NCBI GenBank assembly: GCA_027422505.1
Contig: JAPQWV010000492.1
Coordinates: forward strand, 124,001 to 188,000
Source: Craterostigma plantagineum
Lineage: Eukaryota > Streptophyta > Magnoliopsida > Lamiales > Linderniaceae
Length of the DNA: 64,000 nucleotides
Reading direction: 5' to 3'
Shown in pieces: positions 30,246-41,231 of this stretch. Positions within the stretch are counted from its first letter, which is position 1, and every line of letters begins with the position of its first letter. The translations under genes were made by a program, and so were the position numbers. The notes under the pieces are model-generated. The model had not been told where the DNA came from. It saw only the letters and a program-made list of their open reading frames with translations, and did no database searches.

Positions 30246-30699
30246 AAGTGTAATATGCCAAGTATTACAATTTGGAGTACACTTGACAGAGCATTCCTCC
30301 TTTTTAGTGATTCTGGACTCCTTAACCGGCCTGCACTGCATTTATGCCGATTGGACAGGTCCTGTGCTATTTGCAGAAGAAGGCAGCGTCCACAAGGTGA
30401 CACGCGTCCCTGTCCGTCACTTCTGCTTTTTGAATTTTTCGAGGCGGTTTCCTTCACTTTTCCCACCTTTTGAAACTGCTTCTCATACTTAGCCAAAAAC
30501 AACGAAATTTTAATCGTCATTTTAGGGTTTCGCCATCGTCCTGCCCCAAATCGCACAGTGCCCCTAATCGCCGGAGTCTCGATTTCTTCTCCACCCGCGA
30601 CCTTTCCAGGTATTATTTCGATCTCCTCTGCCCTTATTTACCGTATTTCCGATGATTCGTCCTTAGTTTTCCCCGTTTCCTCCTTTGCGCGTCGAAGAC

Positions 30700-33160
30700 A
30701 TGTCTGATAACGTCATCTCCGAAGATACTCGTTCGGCATCGTCGGGCGTCTCCGCGTCCTCCGCCGTACCGGGTGCTGCCGCCAAAAGGGGTTCAAAGCG
30801 AAAAGCCCCATCGTCAGACACGGCAGCATCCGACTTTCCCCAACCTTCTTCCTCTCATACTCCCGCCGATACCTCCTCTGCCGCTCCGCCGCCAGCGCCA
30901 TCAGCCCCTGACTCGTCCACATCCCGTCGAACTCGTTCGCGAGGCGCTGTCGGAGATAGCGCTGGGGTGGACGACTGGAAGATGTTCGGCTCGTCCAAGT
31001 CGACCTATCGACGTTTAGAGAAGCTGGTACCAGAGGGCTTCCACAGCTCTGATTTTCACCTATTCGTCCCGAATCCCAGTCAACGTGCCAACTTTCCACC
31101 TTCTCCGTCCCTCGCCTTCTGGGAGAGCCAAGTGAGGGCTGGTCTACGCTTCCCAGTTCACCCTTTCCTAGCGGCAGTGTCGCAGGTTTATCGCGTACCT
31201 TTGAATCAGTTCAGTCCTTCTTCTATTCGTCAGTTGGTAGCTTTCTATGTCTTGGTCACCGCTGCTGGTGGGAGGCCTTCTGTGGAGCTTGTTCTTTCCC
31301 AGTTTCAACTCAAGTCTACCCCGCCCTTTTTCTATCTGTGCGCGAATCGCGCGGTCTCGTACATTTCCTCAGCAGGGGCTCCCATAAAGACAAGAAGTGG
31401 CACCCCTTCTATTTCTTCGTAACCCCTACAAGGTGTGATTGGGACTTTCCCCATCGCCACTGGGTCCATCAGGTGCCCCAACGCCTTCCTGGGGTCCAAC
31501 CGGAATGCTCTGAAGAGAATGAAGGAGCTCTCCGTCTTTTGAATTTCCGGGCTTCTGCAAAGAAGTTCGATATGGTTGAGTTGGTGACCTATCCCGGCCT
31601 ACTTCATCACTTCAATCTCTCCTCGCGGCCTCTACCTTTCGAACCTGAGGGTAAGCAGGTTTCTCCCTGCTTCTTGGCCTCTTTCTCCAGTCTGCCTCCT
31701 GACTTGGTATGTCTTTTGCAGGTATGTCATTTTCTTGGAGGGATGCGTTCCGAGCTCTACCTGTCAAGCAAGAGGACTCTGACGTTCCCATCGAACCTCC
31801 TCCCTCCTCAGGCCATGGTGAACCTGACCAGTCAGCTTCGGAGATGGGTGGGAAATCTCCCATCAGGTCCTCGTCTCCTCGCACCACTCCTCCTAGAGCA
31901 AACACGCGAGATGCAGATGTGGTGATATCGGACTCTGAGGGTGACGTTGTCAGAAAGGATACCTCGCCTGCGCCCTCTCGGTAGAAGAAGAAGAAGAAGA
32001 AGACTGCTGTGGCCAAGGGGAAAAGGCCACGTGTGGAGACAGCCCCTCCTTCGCCCGACGTCTCAGAGTTCGCTCCTTTCGTCCATCAGAGCTCTGAATG
32101 GGGTGTCAATCAGCAAGCTGATGGGAGGATGGTGCTGGGCCTGCCGGACAGCTACGACTCTTTGAGTCCTAAGGATAAGGTGAAGTTCATCCAGGCCATT
32201 GTGCCACTCGAACAACAAAAGGCGCTTCGTCATCAGTCCGACGCCTCTGCTGTCGAGCTCGCTGCCCATCATTGGGCTAAGGTAATTTCCGCCCTTACCT
32301 TCTTTGTGCTGGTTTCCGTTGTTGACTCGTGCTTGGTATTGTCAGCTGTCCTTTCTGTTGTCTACTCTCTTATCCGCGACTTCCCGTTTGGCGTCTGGTG
32401 ATCCTGCCTCCCCTGAGAGCCACGCACTTGAAAAGATCAAGGAGCGGGACCTAAAGGTCGCACAATTAGAGCAAGAGCTTGAGAAGGAGAAGAGCGAGCG
32501 CGAGGCTCGCGTGAGGGACTTAGCTTCGGAGAAGTCACGTCAACTAGAGGTGGAGACCGCAGCTGCACTTGCTGCTAAGGAGGCTGAGCTCACAACTCGC
32601 TTACACCGGCTCATAGATGATCAACAAGCCCAAATTGAACTACGGGCTAAGGAACTGTTGGCCGAGAGGGAGAGGACCCTGAAGGTTGAGCTGGAACAAG
32701 CTTTCGCCGCTAAGGTCGAGGGTAGTCATTTCAAGGGGAAGCTGGAAGGTGTCCAGCTTTGTCAGAAGCATCTCATGGGTTCCCCCTGGGTATGAAGTTC
32801 CTGGCCCAGCTGAGCCAGAGCTGGCACGAGGGCTATCTGCGCGACACCCTTTCTCTAGTAGACTTCGCGCCCTTTATGCAGCATTACTTCTTAGGAGGTT
32901 TCGCTGCTGGACGTGAGCCTGCCTCTACATTGGATGCAGCGATGGAAGCTATGAGCGCTCCTCCGACATTTAAGGGAGATCCAGAGGCAGCCCCAAATTT
33001 GGACTTCTGGTCTGTTAGGGTTTCTCACTGCTCTCCTACTCTGTTGGAAGTCTCGCCTGAGGTCCTCCTGGTTCAACTCTCCGAGTTAGAGCAGCAGGAG
33101 TTATCGGCTACTTCAGAGGTCCCTAATTCTGCGGCCGGTTCCAGCGCTCCACCCTCTTAG
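30700..33160 (+). pseudogene. Antisense gene of the Tat element (gypsy-associated 'Transposase_28'-type protein), spliced, decayed
   Basis: On the strand opposite gag-pol. The start is ATG at 30700; an open frame reaches 31422 with a Ser/Pro/Ala-rich N terminus and then RFPVHPFLAAVSQVYRVPLNQ...IRQLVAFYVLV, continuing after a frame change near 31380 as KDKKWHPFYFFVTP. This matches the family annotated as putative gypsy-type transposon protein. A likely intron (GTAAGC...TTGCAG, about 31651-31722) leads to MSFSWRDAF. A TAG at 31982 interrupts it in frame; an intron from 32281 follows. The next exon (to about 32795) encodes a long Glu/Lys coiled coil, and the last part ends at 33160. Antisense extra genes are known in the Tat clade; their function is not established. 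Confidence 0.7.
32404..32750 (+). other. Coiled-coil segment of the antisense gene
   Basis: About 115 residues rich in Glu, Lys, Arg, Ala and Leu (KIKERDLKVAQLEQELEKEK, then LAAKEAELTTRL) with heptad spacing. It suggests dimerisation or binding to another protein. Confidence 0.7.
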
Positions 33161-33799
33161 CCTGCTAGTCCCTTCTCTGTTTCTGAACAATTAATGTTGT
33201 TTTTACTTTTGCGAACTCCTTTTATTATTTCCCTGTTTTGAACATGTGTTGCTGTTTCTTTTTCCCGAGCCCTGCATGTTGTTTTTCTGGAGGGCTTTTA
33301 TGATATCGTAGCATGTTTTCCCTTTCGCTGTCTGCTTTCCGACTCAATCACGTACAAACTTTAAATGTTTTGGGTCCCTCTCGCTGTTGGCGATTGGGCC
33401 TACACTACTACCACTCTCCACTCTCCCCTACTTCGAATATTGCTGAGGTTCGTCAGTATATTCGAAGTATACCAAGAACATTCCCTCTTGACCTCACCAG
33501 CGTCACTTTCTCCCCTCGTTGTGCCATCTGGCTATGCTTGGATCGAATTCTCTCTTCGAGAAATTATTTAACCGACAGAAAGACGTACCTGGGAATCTCA
33601 CCAATGCCTTGGGCCTGTTACTCGTTTTCATTTTTCCATCTGGCCTGTTGCGTATCGGCAGGCCTCCTCCTTTTTGCGAGGTCATCGTTGGCTGTCTTGG
33701 GGATCAGCGAGGTTCCTCAGTAACGATCACGTCCGGGCCTGCCGAGCGATTGTCTAAAGTGTCCTGGAGGCGGGATACCTCCCTACGAGAACTACCCGC
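33161..33799. other. Non-coding spacer after the antisense gene
   Basis: Lies between the antisense gene stop and the 50-base repeats. Small frames on both strands are not credible. Confidence 0.5.
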
Positions 33800-34056
33800 A
33801 TTGCCGCATCTGGGCTTATAAGTGCGCATCTGCGCGGTCCCATCTAGGTCAGCCACATCTGGGCTGAATACGTGCGCATCTGCGCGGCCGCGTCTGGGCC
33901 AGCCACATCTGCCAGCCACTAAATACATGCGCATCTGCGCGGCCACGTCTGGGCAAGCCACATCTGGGCTAAATACATGCGCATCTGCGCGGCCACATCC
34001 GGGTCAGCCACATCTGGGCTAAATACATGCGCATCTGCGCGGCCACGTCTGGGTCA
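33800..34056. repeat. Tandem 50-base repeat in the Tat element
   Basis: Five units, each with TGCGCATCTGCGCGG (starting at 33823, 33873, 33929, 33979 and 34029; spacing 50, 56, 50, 50) followed by CACGTCTGGGC and AGCCACATCTGGGC. The GCGCA...TGCGC core is palindromic. The array sits between the convergent 3' ends of pol and the antisense gene. Confidence 0.9.
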
Positions 34057-34224
34057 TTTGGTGGGAAGGGTACCGTTGGAACACAGATTTCTGAAAAGTA
34101 GTTTCATTCAGAGGATGGTGTCTCGTTAAAACCTTGCCAAGTAAAACCCCCTTGGGATAAAACCTTGGCGAAGGAAAAAGAGTACACCTCCTTGGTTGAT
34201 TTATGTACATCCTTTCAAACCTCA

Positions 34225-34821
34225 CTAAGCATAATATTTCTTAAGCTTCGAAATATTCCAGGGTCGTGGCACTCCACGCCCATCTTCGTCCTCTAACTCA
34301 TATGCCCCGCCTCCCAAAACGCGGGCTACCTTGTAGGGACCCTCCCACGTCGAGTCGATTTTCCTCAGTGGTTTGAGTACATCTGCCCTTCTTAAGACCA
34401 AATCCCCCACCTGGAATCGTCGGGGCCTCACCTTTCGATCATAAGCTGCTTTTACTCGACTTTTGTACCTCTCCATCCTTATCAAGGCCAGCTCTCTGAT
34501 TTCCCCTATCAGATCCAGATCCTCTCTTCGGAGCCGAGCGTTCTGCTCTTCTTCATAGTGGATGACTCTGTGCGTCTCCATCCCTATCTCAACAGGTATC
34601 AGAGCGGCCGATCCATATACCAACTGGAAAGGCGTTTCCTCCGTGGCTTCTCGCGGAGTGACACGGTATGCCCATAGCACGGGGTCCAGGGACTCCAACC
34701 ATCGGCCACCCTCTTGTTCCAGCCTGGCCTTTATCCCACGAAGGATAGTACGGTTGGTGACCTCCACCTGCCCATTGGCTTGGGGGTGTCCCACGGAGAC
34801 GAATCTCTGTTGTATCTTCAT
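34225..34821 (-). pseudogene. Tat integrase C-terminal part
   Basis: 198 residues: HPQANGQVEVTNRTIL with the catalytic Glu, then the C-terminal domain (FQVGDLVLRRADV, GPYKVARVLGGGAYELED). No chromodomain, as in Tat. It is separated from the upstream pol frame by one in-frame TGA at 34822. Confidence 0.85.
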
Positions 34822-36330
34822 TCATGTGCAGAACTCTCGGACTTTGGCACCGCAAAATTGCGTGCCATTGTCGGAAACGAGAATACGGGGAGCTCCAAAC
34901 CTGCAACAGATGTGATGCCACAAGAAGTCTATCACGTTAGTTTCGTCGATTTTTGATACTGCCTTAGCCTCAATCCATTTGCTGAAATAATCGACAGCTA
35001 CTATAATGAACTTCTTCTGGGCTTTGGCGACGGGCATCGGTCCCACGATATCTATCCCCCACTTATCAAACGGGCATGGGGAATGCATCACTCCCAGCTC
35101 CTCCGCGGGCACGTGGATTTTGGGACCGTGCTTTTGGCAGCTTTCGCATCGTCTGACCAGTTCCTTGGCGTCTCTCAACAAGGTGGGCCAGTAATATCCT
35201 GCCCTGATCACTCTCCGAGCGACTGCTTTGTATCCGGCGTGATCCCCGGCACATCCCTCGTGCACCTCCTCCAATACCAACTTTCCCTCTTTTTTGGACA
35301 AACATCGAGCATAGGGGTGAACGAAGGCCCTCTTATATAACACCCCTCCGATGAGGCAGAACCTTTGCTGGAACTTCCCAGCATCCCTATGTTCGGGGTC
35401 ACGCAAGGCCTCCAGGATAGGATCTCTCCAGTCTTCCTCTTCCCCTATACATCCCACCTGCACTGTGTGATCCTCCCTGCTAGCCGTCAGCATGGTGACT
35501 TTCCTAGTCCCCTCCGGGACTGCAGCGCTAGCCAGCTTTGCTAGAGAATCTGCTCTGTTATTCTCTTCTCGGGGAATCTGTCGTATTTCGAAACTATCAA
35601 AAGAGCTCTTCAGCCTTCCCACTCGTTCGGCATACTTCACCATCTTCTTGTTCTTAGCTTCGTAGTTCCCCTGGACTTGTTGAGCCACTAGTTGGGAGTC
35701 CGAGTACATGATTACCCCCGTAGCTCCTAATTTACTAAGGATCTCCATTCCCTTCACCAGGGCCTCGTACTCAGCTTCATTGTTGGATGCCTGGAAGTCG
35801 AAGGTCACTGCGAACTGCAATTCATCTCCCTCTGGCGTGATGATTAAGATTCCTGCTCCTGCTCCTGTCGATGTTGACGAACCATCGACGTAGGCCTTCA
35901 AGGTTGGTGATGCCTCTCCACGGATAGATTCTAGTAGGAAATCCGACAGGGCCTGTCCCTTAATGGCAGGTCGCCTTTCGAACTCAACGTCATATTCACC
36001 CAGTTCGACTGCCCATTTGACCATTCTTCCGGAAAGATCGGGCCTACTCAGAGTTTGTTTCAGAGGTAAATTGGTGCGTACCCGTACTTTGTGAGATAGG
36101 AAATAGGGGCGTAACCTCCGGACAGACACCATCACTGCCAAGGCTGCCTTCTCAATCTCGGAGTACCTGCTTTCGGCCCCGTTCATCGTCTTACTCACGA
36201 AGTACACCGGTCTCTGGGTATCGCCTTCCTCCTTCAGGAGAACCGAGCTCACGGCACGTTCCCCTGTGGAAAAATACAGGATTAGCTCATCTCCAGGCAA
36301 TGGTTTAGTTAATAACGGCATGTTATGCAA
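34822..36330 (-). pseudogene. Tat RNase H pair and integrase core
   Basis: 502 residues: the gypsy RNase H (PVYFVSKTMNGAESRYSEIEK, PLKQTLSRPDLSGRMVKWA), then a second RNase H of archaeal type (LKAYVDGSSTSTGAGAGI, SNNEAEYEALVKGM, YSDSQLV, NRADSLAKLA), then integrase zinc finger (HEGCAGDHAGYK...CESCQKH) and catalytic core (KWGIDIVGPMPVA, LVSDNGTQF). It ends at a TGA where the frame otherwise continues into 34225-34821. In the clade the second RNase H follows the normal one and may replace its catalytic role. Confidence 0.9.
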
Positions 36331-36376
36331 GTAATCCCTTAGCCTTTCGAACGCCGACTGGCATTCCTCCGTCCAT

Positions 36377-37152
36377 TCAAATCGGCATCCTTTCCGGAGT
36401 ATCTTGAAGAAGGAGGCTCCTATCTGCGGACTTGGCGATGAATCTGCTCAATGCTGCCAGCCTACTGGTTAAGCACTGAACCTCCTTGACGTTCCGGGGT
36501 GGCTGCATCTCCAGTATGGCTTTCACCTTGTTGGGATTGACTTCTATTCCCTCTTTGTCACCATATACCCCAGGAACTTTCCCGATTGTACTCCAAAGGT
36601 GCACTTCTCAGGGTTCAGCTTCATGCCGCACGTCCGGATAGTTCGAAAAGCTTCGTCCAGGTCGGAGATGTGATCTTTGGTCCACGTGGACTTGACCAAC
36701 ATGTCATCCACGTACACCTCCATGTTGCGCCCTAGTTGGTTCTTGAACACGGTATCGACCATCCGTTGGTAGGTAGCTCCGGCGTTTTTTAGCCCAAAGG
36801 GCATCCTGATGTAACCGTATGTGCCCCCCGCTGTGAAAAAGCAAACCTTGTCTATATCGTCCGGGTTGAGCTTTATCTGGTGGTACCCCTGATACGCGTC
36901 CATCATGCTTAACATCTCACATCCGGACGTCGAGTCCACTAGCTGATCTATCCTTGGTAGAGGTTAGTGATCTTTGGGGCAGACTTTGTTAAGATCACGG
37001 AAATCTACACACATTCTCCAGGAGCCATTCCCTTTCTTGACCATGACCACATTAGCAAGCCAGGTAGGGAACTGTACCTCCCTGATGTGCCCCGCCTTGA
37101 TCAGTTTCCCAACCTCGGCCTTGATGTCCTGATCTCTCTCGACTCCAAATCG
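36377..37152 (-). pseudogene. Tat reverse transcriptase, broken
   Basis: 36544-36939 carries the RT core (CEMLSMMDAYQGYHQIKL, YGYIRMPFGLKNAGATYQRM, catalytic YVDDMLVKS). 36377-36604 carries the thumb (LTSRLAALSRFIAKSADRS) in another frame. Between 36940 and 37152 the N-terminal RT reads on (AGHIREVQFPTWLANVVMVKK) but a TAA near 36966 and a TGA near 37155 interrupt it, and a frame change falls near 36570. Confidence 0.85.
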
Positions 37153-39339
37153 TCAGAGTCTCTGCTTCATCGGGCGGCTTCCTGGCAATATGTTCAGGTG
37201 GTGCATAGCTATCGTAGGATCTACTCCGGTCATGTCCGCCGGTGAGAAGGCGAAGAGATCAGCGTTTCGTCTGAGGCATTCGACCAGCTGCGACGTTGTC
37301 TCCTCACCCATCTTCGTTCCTATCTGTGTAGCAAAACCCTCCTTTCCTGGGTAGAGCTCTACTGGCAGTAACTCCTCGTCGGGCTGGGGCTGTAGCTTCG
37401 TAGGTACGCCGTCCTCTTCTCCCAGTTTCGTGCGTTTGGCTTGCCTGACTTCAACTCCGTCTTTTTCCTTTCCCCCCGTCACGACCTTGACCTCATTAGC
37501 GTAACACCGGCGGGAGCTGATCTGATCTCCCGAGACCTCTCCCACCTGGTCGCCTACTGGGAATTTGATCTTCAGGTGATACGTCGAAGGCACGACTCTG
37601 AATCCATTAATGGCTGGGCGCCCTAATATGATGTTGTGTGAAGAAACCGCGTCAACCACCAGGAAGTTAACCATTCGTACCACCCGCCTGGGGTCCTCGC
37701 CCAGTCCCACTGGGATTGTGACTTGGCCTAAGGGCTGGATACCAGCTCCCCCAAATCCATACAGAGAAGTAGTCACCGGCTTCAGTTCCGTTGCTAACTT
37801 CATTTGCTTAAAGCAATCCAAGAACATTATATCCGCCGAACTGCCTCCATCTATGAACACCCGTGACACGTTGTATCCAGCTACGTCCGTGGTGATTACG
37901 AGAGCATCGTTCTGGGGCCGCACGACGTCGACCTCATCCTGCGCTCCAAACTGTATGTTCCCGGTGCTCTCCATTTGACCTACCAGGCTGTCTCCCATCA
38001 AGACTTTTCCACTTTCTTTCATCCGGGCATATGACTTCCGTGCCCTGTGTGAATCTCCACCGTCCGGGCCCCCAACTATGATTAGGATATGAGCTCTCGG
38101 TTGACTGGGCCCGGGCCTATTAGGTTCCAGCATAGGCTGCTTTCCCTTGTCCTGCCCCGGACCTTCCTTCTCCCTGGGTTGCAGGGGTGGAGCCGGTCCT
38201 CGATCTCGATATACGAACTCCTTCAGGTGCCCTGCCTTTATTAGCCTCTCTACTTCGTTCTTCAAGTGTGTGCAGTTGTTCGTGTGGTGCCCATACTCGT
38301 TATGATAACGACAGAAAGGCCCTGTTGTGGGTTTGGGATATCCTCGAGGGCTGGCTCGAGGGTATCTGAGATCCGGATGTCTTGTTGCCACCGCCAGGAC
38401 CTCCTCTAAGCTTGTTCGTAAGGGAGTGTACCTCTGATATCTGGGAAGAAATCTGTTCGCGCCACCTGGCATGGGCCTCCTGATAGCTGGGGGGTGAATG
38501 GTCCGGACATTTCCCTTGTTTCGATTATGACTGGGCATTTCCTTCTTAGGTACCGCCCTGGTCGTTACCTCTCGGATCTTTGCCAACCTGCTCTCCTCCA
38601 AATTTATATACTTATCTGCTCTGCTCAGTAGTTCCTCGAACGTCTCTGGGGGCTTTTTGGAGAGCGACGCAAAGAAATCGCCCACCTGCAAACCATGGAC
38701 CAGAGCGTTAATCTTAACAGAAGTAGTCGCAGAGGGTACCTCTAAGGCCGCCACATTGAATCTCCTGACGTAGGACCGAAGGCTCTCGTCTGGTCGCTGC
38801 CTGACTTGGAACAAAGACATATCGGACTTGGGGGGCTTCCGAGCACTAGCAAACTGGGTGATGAACATTTCTTTGAACTCCTCGAATGAATGGATAACCT
38901 CAGGTCCTAGTTGGCTGAACCACTGTTGGGCAGCTCTCACCAATGTTGTCAGGAAAACCCTACACTTCACTCCTTCCGAGAAGTTATGCAACAAGATGGT
39001 ATTCTTAAATCGTAGCACATGCTCCTCAGGGTCAGTGGTACCATCGTACTCATATGACAGCTGTTTGAAGTTGAGCGCTACCTCCCCCTCCAACAGTCCT
39101 TTTGCGAAAGGCGTACCGACTTGATGCCATCCTCGGAGATGTGGCCTGGTCGTCTTGTTCCGCATATCGTCTACCATTTTCTTTAAGTCCAACATCTGCC
39201 TTCTGAGCTCCTGTCCCCCCGAACTGACAGCTCTCCCTTGTCCGCGCGTGTTACAGCTTCTCCCTTCCACTTCTTGCTCGTTGGTTCTCCTGTCTCCCTG
39301 TATCCTGCATCCGCTGGCCAGGATTGTCGGAGGTGCCAC
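37153..39339 (-). CDS. Tat gag core and protease
   Basis: 728 residues. Gag core: LNFKQLSYEYDGTTDPEEHV, RVFLTTLVRAAQQWFSQL, FITQFASARKPPKSDMSLFQ. A zinc-knuckle-like CRYHNEYGHHTNNC follows at about residues 340-355. The aspartic protease is SRVFIDGGSSADIMF (DGGSS active site) with NIILGRPAING. The frame then enters the linker to RT (FAFSPADMTGVDP) and stops at a TGA at the end. The N-terminal 160 residues of Gag lie in the separate frame 39351-39845. Gag packages the RNA; the protease processes the polyprotein. Confidence 0.88.
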   Translation of the reverse strand: MAPPTILASGCRIQGDRRTNEQEVEGRSCNTRGQGRAVSSGGQELRRQMLDLKKMVDDMRNKTTRPHLRGWHQVGTPFAKGLLEGEVALNFKQLSYEYDGTTDPEEHVLRFKNTILLHNFSEGVKCRVFLTTLVRAAQQWFSQLGPEVIHSFEEFKEMFITQFASARKPPKSDMSLFQVRQRPDESLRSYVRRFNVAALEVPSATTSVKINALVHGLQVGDFFASLSKKPPETFEELLSRADKYINLEESRLAKIREVTTRAVPKKEMPSHNRNKGNVRTIHPPAIRRPMPGGANRFLPRYQRYTPLRTSLEEVLAVATRHPDLRYPRASPRGYPKPTTGPFCRYHNEYGHHTNNCTHLKNEVERLIKAGHLKEFVYRDRGPAPPLQPREKEGPGQDKGKQPMLEPNRPGPSQPRAHILIIVGGPDGGDSHRARKSYARMKESGKVLMGDSLVGQMESTGNIQFGAQDEVDVVRPQNDALVITTDVAGYNVSRVFIDGGSSADIMFLDCFKQMKLATELKPVTTSLYGFGGAGIQPLGQVTIPVGLGEDPRRVVRMVNFLVVDAVSSHNIILGRPAINGFRVVPSTYHLKIKFPVGDQVGEVSGDQISSRRCYANEVKVVTGGKEKDGVEVRQAKRTKLGEEDGVPTKLQPQPDEELLPVELYPGKEGFATQIGTKMGEETTSQLVECLRRNADLFAFSPADMTGVDPTIAMHHLNILPGSRPMKQRL

Positions 39340-39350
39340 GTTCCCTTGCT

Positions 39351-39845
39351 TTACTGGCCCTTCCTGGACTCCTCGAATGGGCTCCTCAGCTCGCCTGGGT
39401 GTGGGTTCAGTGGTCCATCATCACCTCCTTCTTGGGCAACCTCTCTCCTAGGCGGGTCCCTTTCTGGTAATATACGCAATGTCTCTTCTGCAGCCATCGC
39501 GTCTTCTCCTACCGTCTCTGCCCACTCTGAGACATGCCCATCCGAAGTCCTGCCTTGGGCGGAGAGGGGCTGCTTTCGTTTGCCCTCGCTCCTTGCTTTC
39601 TTGGCAGTTATAGCCGCATCCACCGCATTTTTTACCAATAGATCTAGCTGTTCCACCGTTATGGTTATGGGAGTCTGAGGCGGAACCGCTCCAGACGGTC
39701 CTGCAAAGGTAGGTGTCGGTACCACCACTGGGGTCTCAATCGGCGAGGCCAACGTTGGGGCCGACGCGGGACCTTTCCCTGTTTCCCCGGCGACTTCCTC
39801 AAACCTTCCTTGCAGGTCTTGCTCCAACGATGGCTGTTCTTCCAT
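39351..39845 (-). CDS. Tat gag N-terminal segment
   Basis: 164 residues from MEEQPSLEQDLQGRFEEVAG. Pro/Val/Thr-rich, then a helical Lys/Arg part (AAITAKKARSEGKRKQP). It loses frame near 39350, just before the main gag ORF resumes, consistent with one missing or extra base. Start is the first ATG downstream of the primer site. Confidence 0.75.
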   Translation of the reverse strand: MEEQPSLEQDLQGRFEEVAGETGKGPASAPTLASPIETPVVVPTPTFAGPSGAVPPQTPITITVEQLDLLVKNAVDAAITAKKARSEGKRKQPLSAQGRTSDGHVSEWAETVGEDAMAAEETLRILPERDPPRREVAQEGGDDGPLNPHPGELRSPFEESRKGQ

Positions 39846-40038
39846 CGTCTCTAACTTCTGTTCGTCCTTAAAGCTTGTTGTTCTTCCGACGACAGCAACT
39901 TCCTATGGTCTCTCTCACGTCTTGCCTTCAATCAGCCACGAGCTCGGCTTACTTGTCTTGCCTTATCTTCAAACAGGCCCAGAAATAGCCTGCCTTCCTC
40001 GCTATCACTGCCCAGCGCTCTCACGTCTCAGACCATCC

Positions 40039-40056
40039 TTCCCACAGACGGCGCCA
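40039..40056 (-). promoter_or_regulatory. Tat primer-binding site
   Basis: Sense-strand TGGCGCCGTCTGTGGGAA, two bases from the 5' LTR. The TGGCGCC start is typical of Tat/Athila elements; I do not assign the tRNA. Confidence 0.8.
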
Positions 40057-40058
40057 TT

Positions 40059-40752
40059 TGATGCGGGTACGACCCCGATCAACAGTATTTTGTCCGGGAA
40101 GAGTTGCGATGGGTGAAACGGGCTAGGACTTGCGTGTTTAGTGTCTTTAAGATTTGTATTTAGGTGCTGAGAAAAGAAGAAGTGACAGAGACGCAGATGT
40201 ACGTGGTTCGAACAGGTGTCCTACGTCCACGGGCCGCCGGAAATAGTATCCACTAATCACAGTCGGAAATACACCCTCGAGCTCACCCCACTCATTACAG
40301 TGTGTTAATGGCGTTGGAAAGAATGAAGAAGATGATACAGTATTTTGCTAAGTGTTTTGTGTTGAATCCCTTGTCTCTTTCTCTCTCTTTGATCCTTCCT
40401 TATTCACATACGTCCGTCTCTCTTTTTCGTCCCAGCTGGCAGTCCTGCGGGACCACGTGATGGTGACGTTTGGTACCTCATAGGAGACACAGCACCTGCA
40501 GGCGTACGGATGTCAGACTGGCGCGCCTCCTTCTTACTCACCCTGTCGACCATTCACGAAGGCCCACGTGTCCCCTGGTCGGCCAGATCCAATATTTTCC
40601 GCCTAAACTATTTCCCCGTCAGCACCCTCTACCTTTTCCGTACATAGTCACAGATACCCAGGGGTTCACCTCACCTGTCAATATGTCTGCCAAATCACTA
40701 TCTCCAGGTGGTACGGTTAGGAGGAATGCTGGGTTAAAGGTTACCCCTATCA
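40059..40752 (-). repeat. Tat 5' LTR
   Basis: 694 bases, followed by ATACT at 40753-40757. Differs from the 3' LTR at about ten substitutions plus small indels. Confidence 0.93.
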
Positions 40753-40757
40753 ATACT

Positions 40758-40782
40758 CCATAAACATTTAGCAGACTGATAT

Positions 40783-40814
<32 letters not shown>

Positions 40815-40888
40815 CTATTTCTACAGTTTATCTATTTTCTCAGCATATATAAGACATCAGATAGTGATGCGATACTTCTTGGCAGCAA

Positions 40889-40945
<57 letters not shown>

Positions 40946-41040
40946 CCAAAGATTAGTATTTAGTGATTCCCACGTGGTCTATGGTTAGCTTGAAAAACAC
41001 GTGCAACAAAATATAAAATTAACCATATATGTACGCCAAC

Positions 41041-41094
<54 letters not shown>

Positions 41095-41220
41095 GAATAA
41101 TAAAGATTCCATTTTTTTCGTCACGTTCCTTTTTGATTATTTATTAGCGATTATCAATGATGACCTCCGCGTGTGGATCTCACCTACTAAGCTAAAATAA
41201 AATAGTAGTAAACCTTTTTT
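40758..41220. repeat. (TA)n-rich intergenic stretch
   Basis: Three long (TA)n tracts, at about 40784-40812, 40889-40940 and 41046-41090, lie between the Tat element and the phosphatase gene. Such runs are hard to assemble and length-variable. No gene. Confidence 0.75.
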
Positions 41221-41231
41221 ATTTATAAATA
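41221..41231 (+). promoter_or_regulatory. Probable TATA box of the phosphatase gene
   Basis: ATTTATAAATA, about 125 bases before the ATG at 41353. Confidence 0.45.

Larger units (their letters stand above)
29533..40752 (-). mobile_element. Complete Tat-lineage Ty3/gypsy retrotransposon with an antisense gene
   Basis: 11.2 kb with LTRs at 29533-30227 and 40059-40752 (TGATGCGGG...CCCTATCA), target duplication ATACT (29528-29532, 40753-40757), TGGCGCCGTC-type primer site at the right and a G-rich purine tract at the left. Gag, protease, RT, a gypsy RNase H, a second (archaeal-type) RNase H and integrase follow in order on the minus strand; the second RNase H marks the Tat clade. Between integrase and the 3' LTR is a 2.5 kb gene on the opposite strand. 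About ten substitutions separate the LTRs. Stops in RT and integrase make it defective as read. Confidence 0.93.

Noticed and set aside
29944..30253. Frames over the Tat LTR
   Set aside because: Repeated at 40470-40763 because both are the LTR; no family match and interrupted by small changes.
33800..34056. Centromeric satellite
   Set aside because: Only five 50-base units, inside one retrotransposon; a link to satellites would need a genome search.
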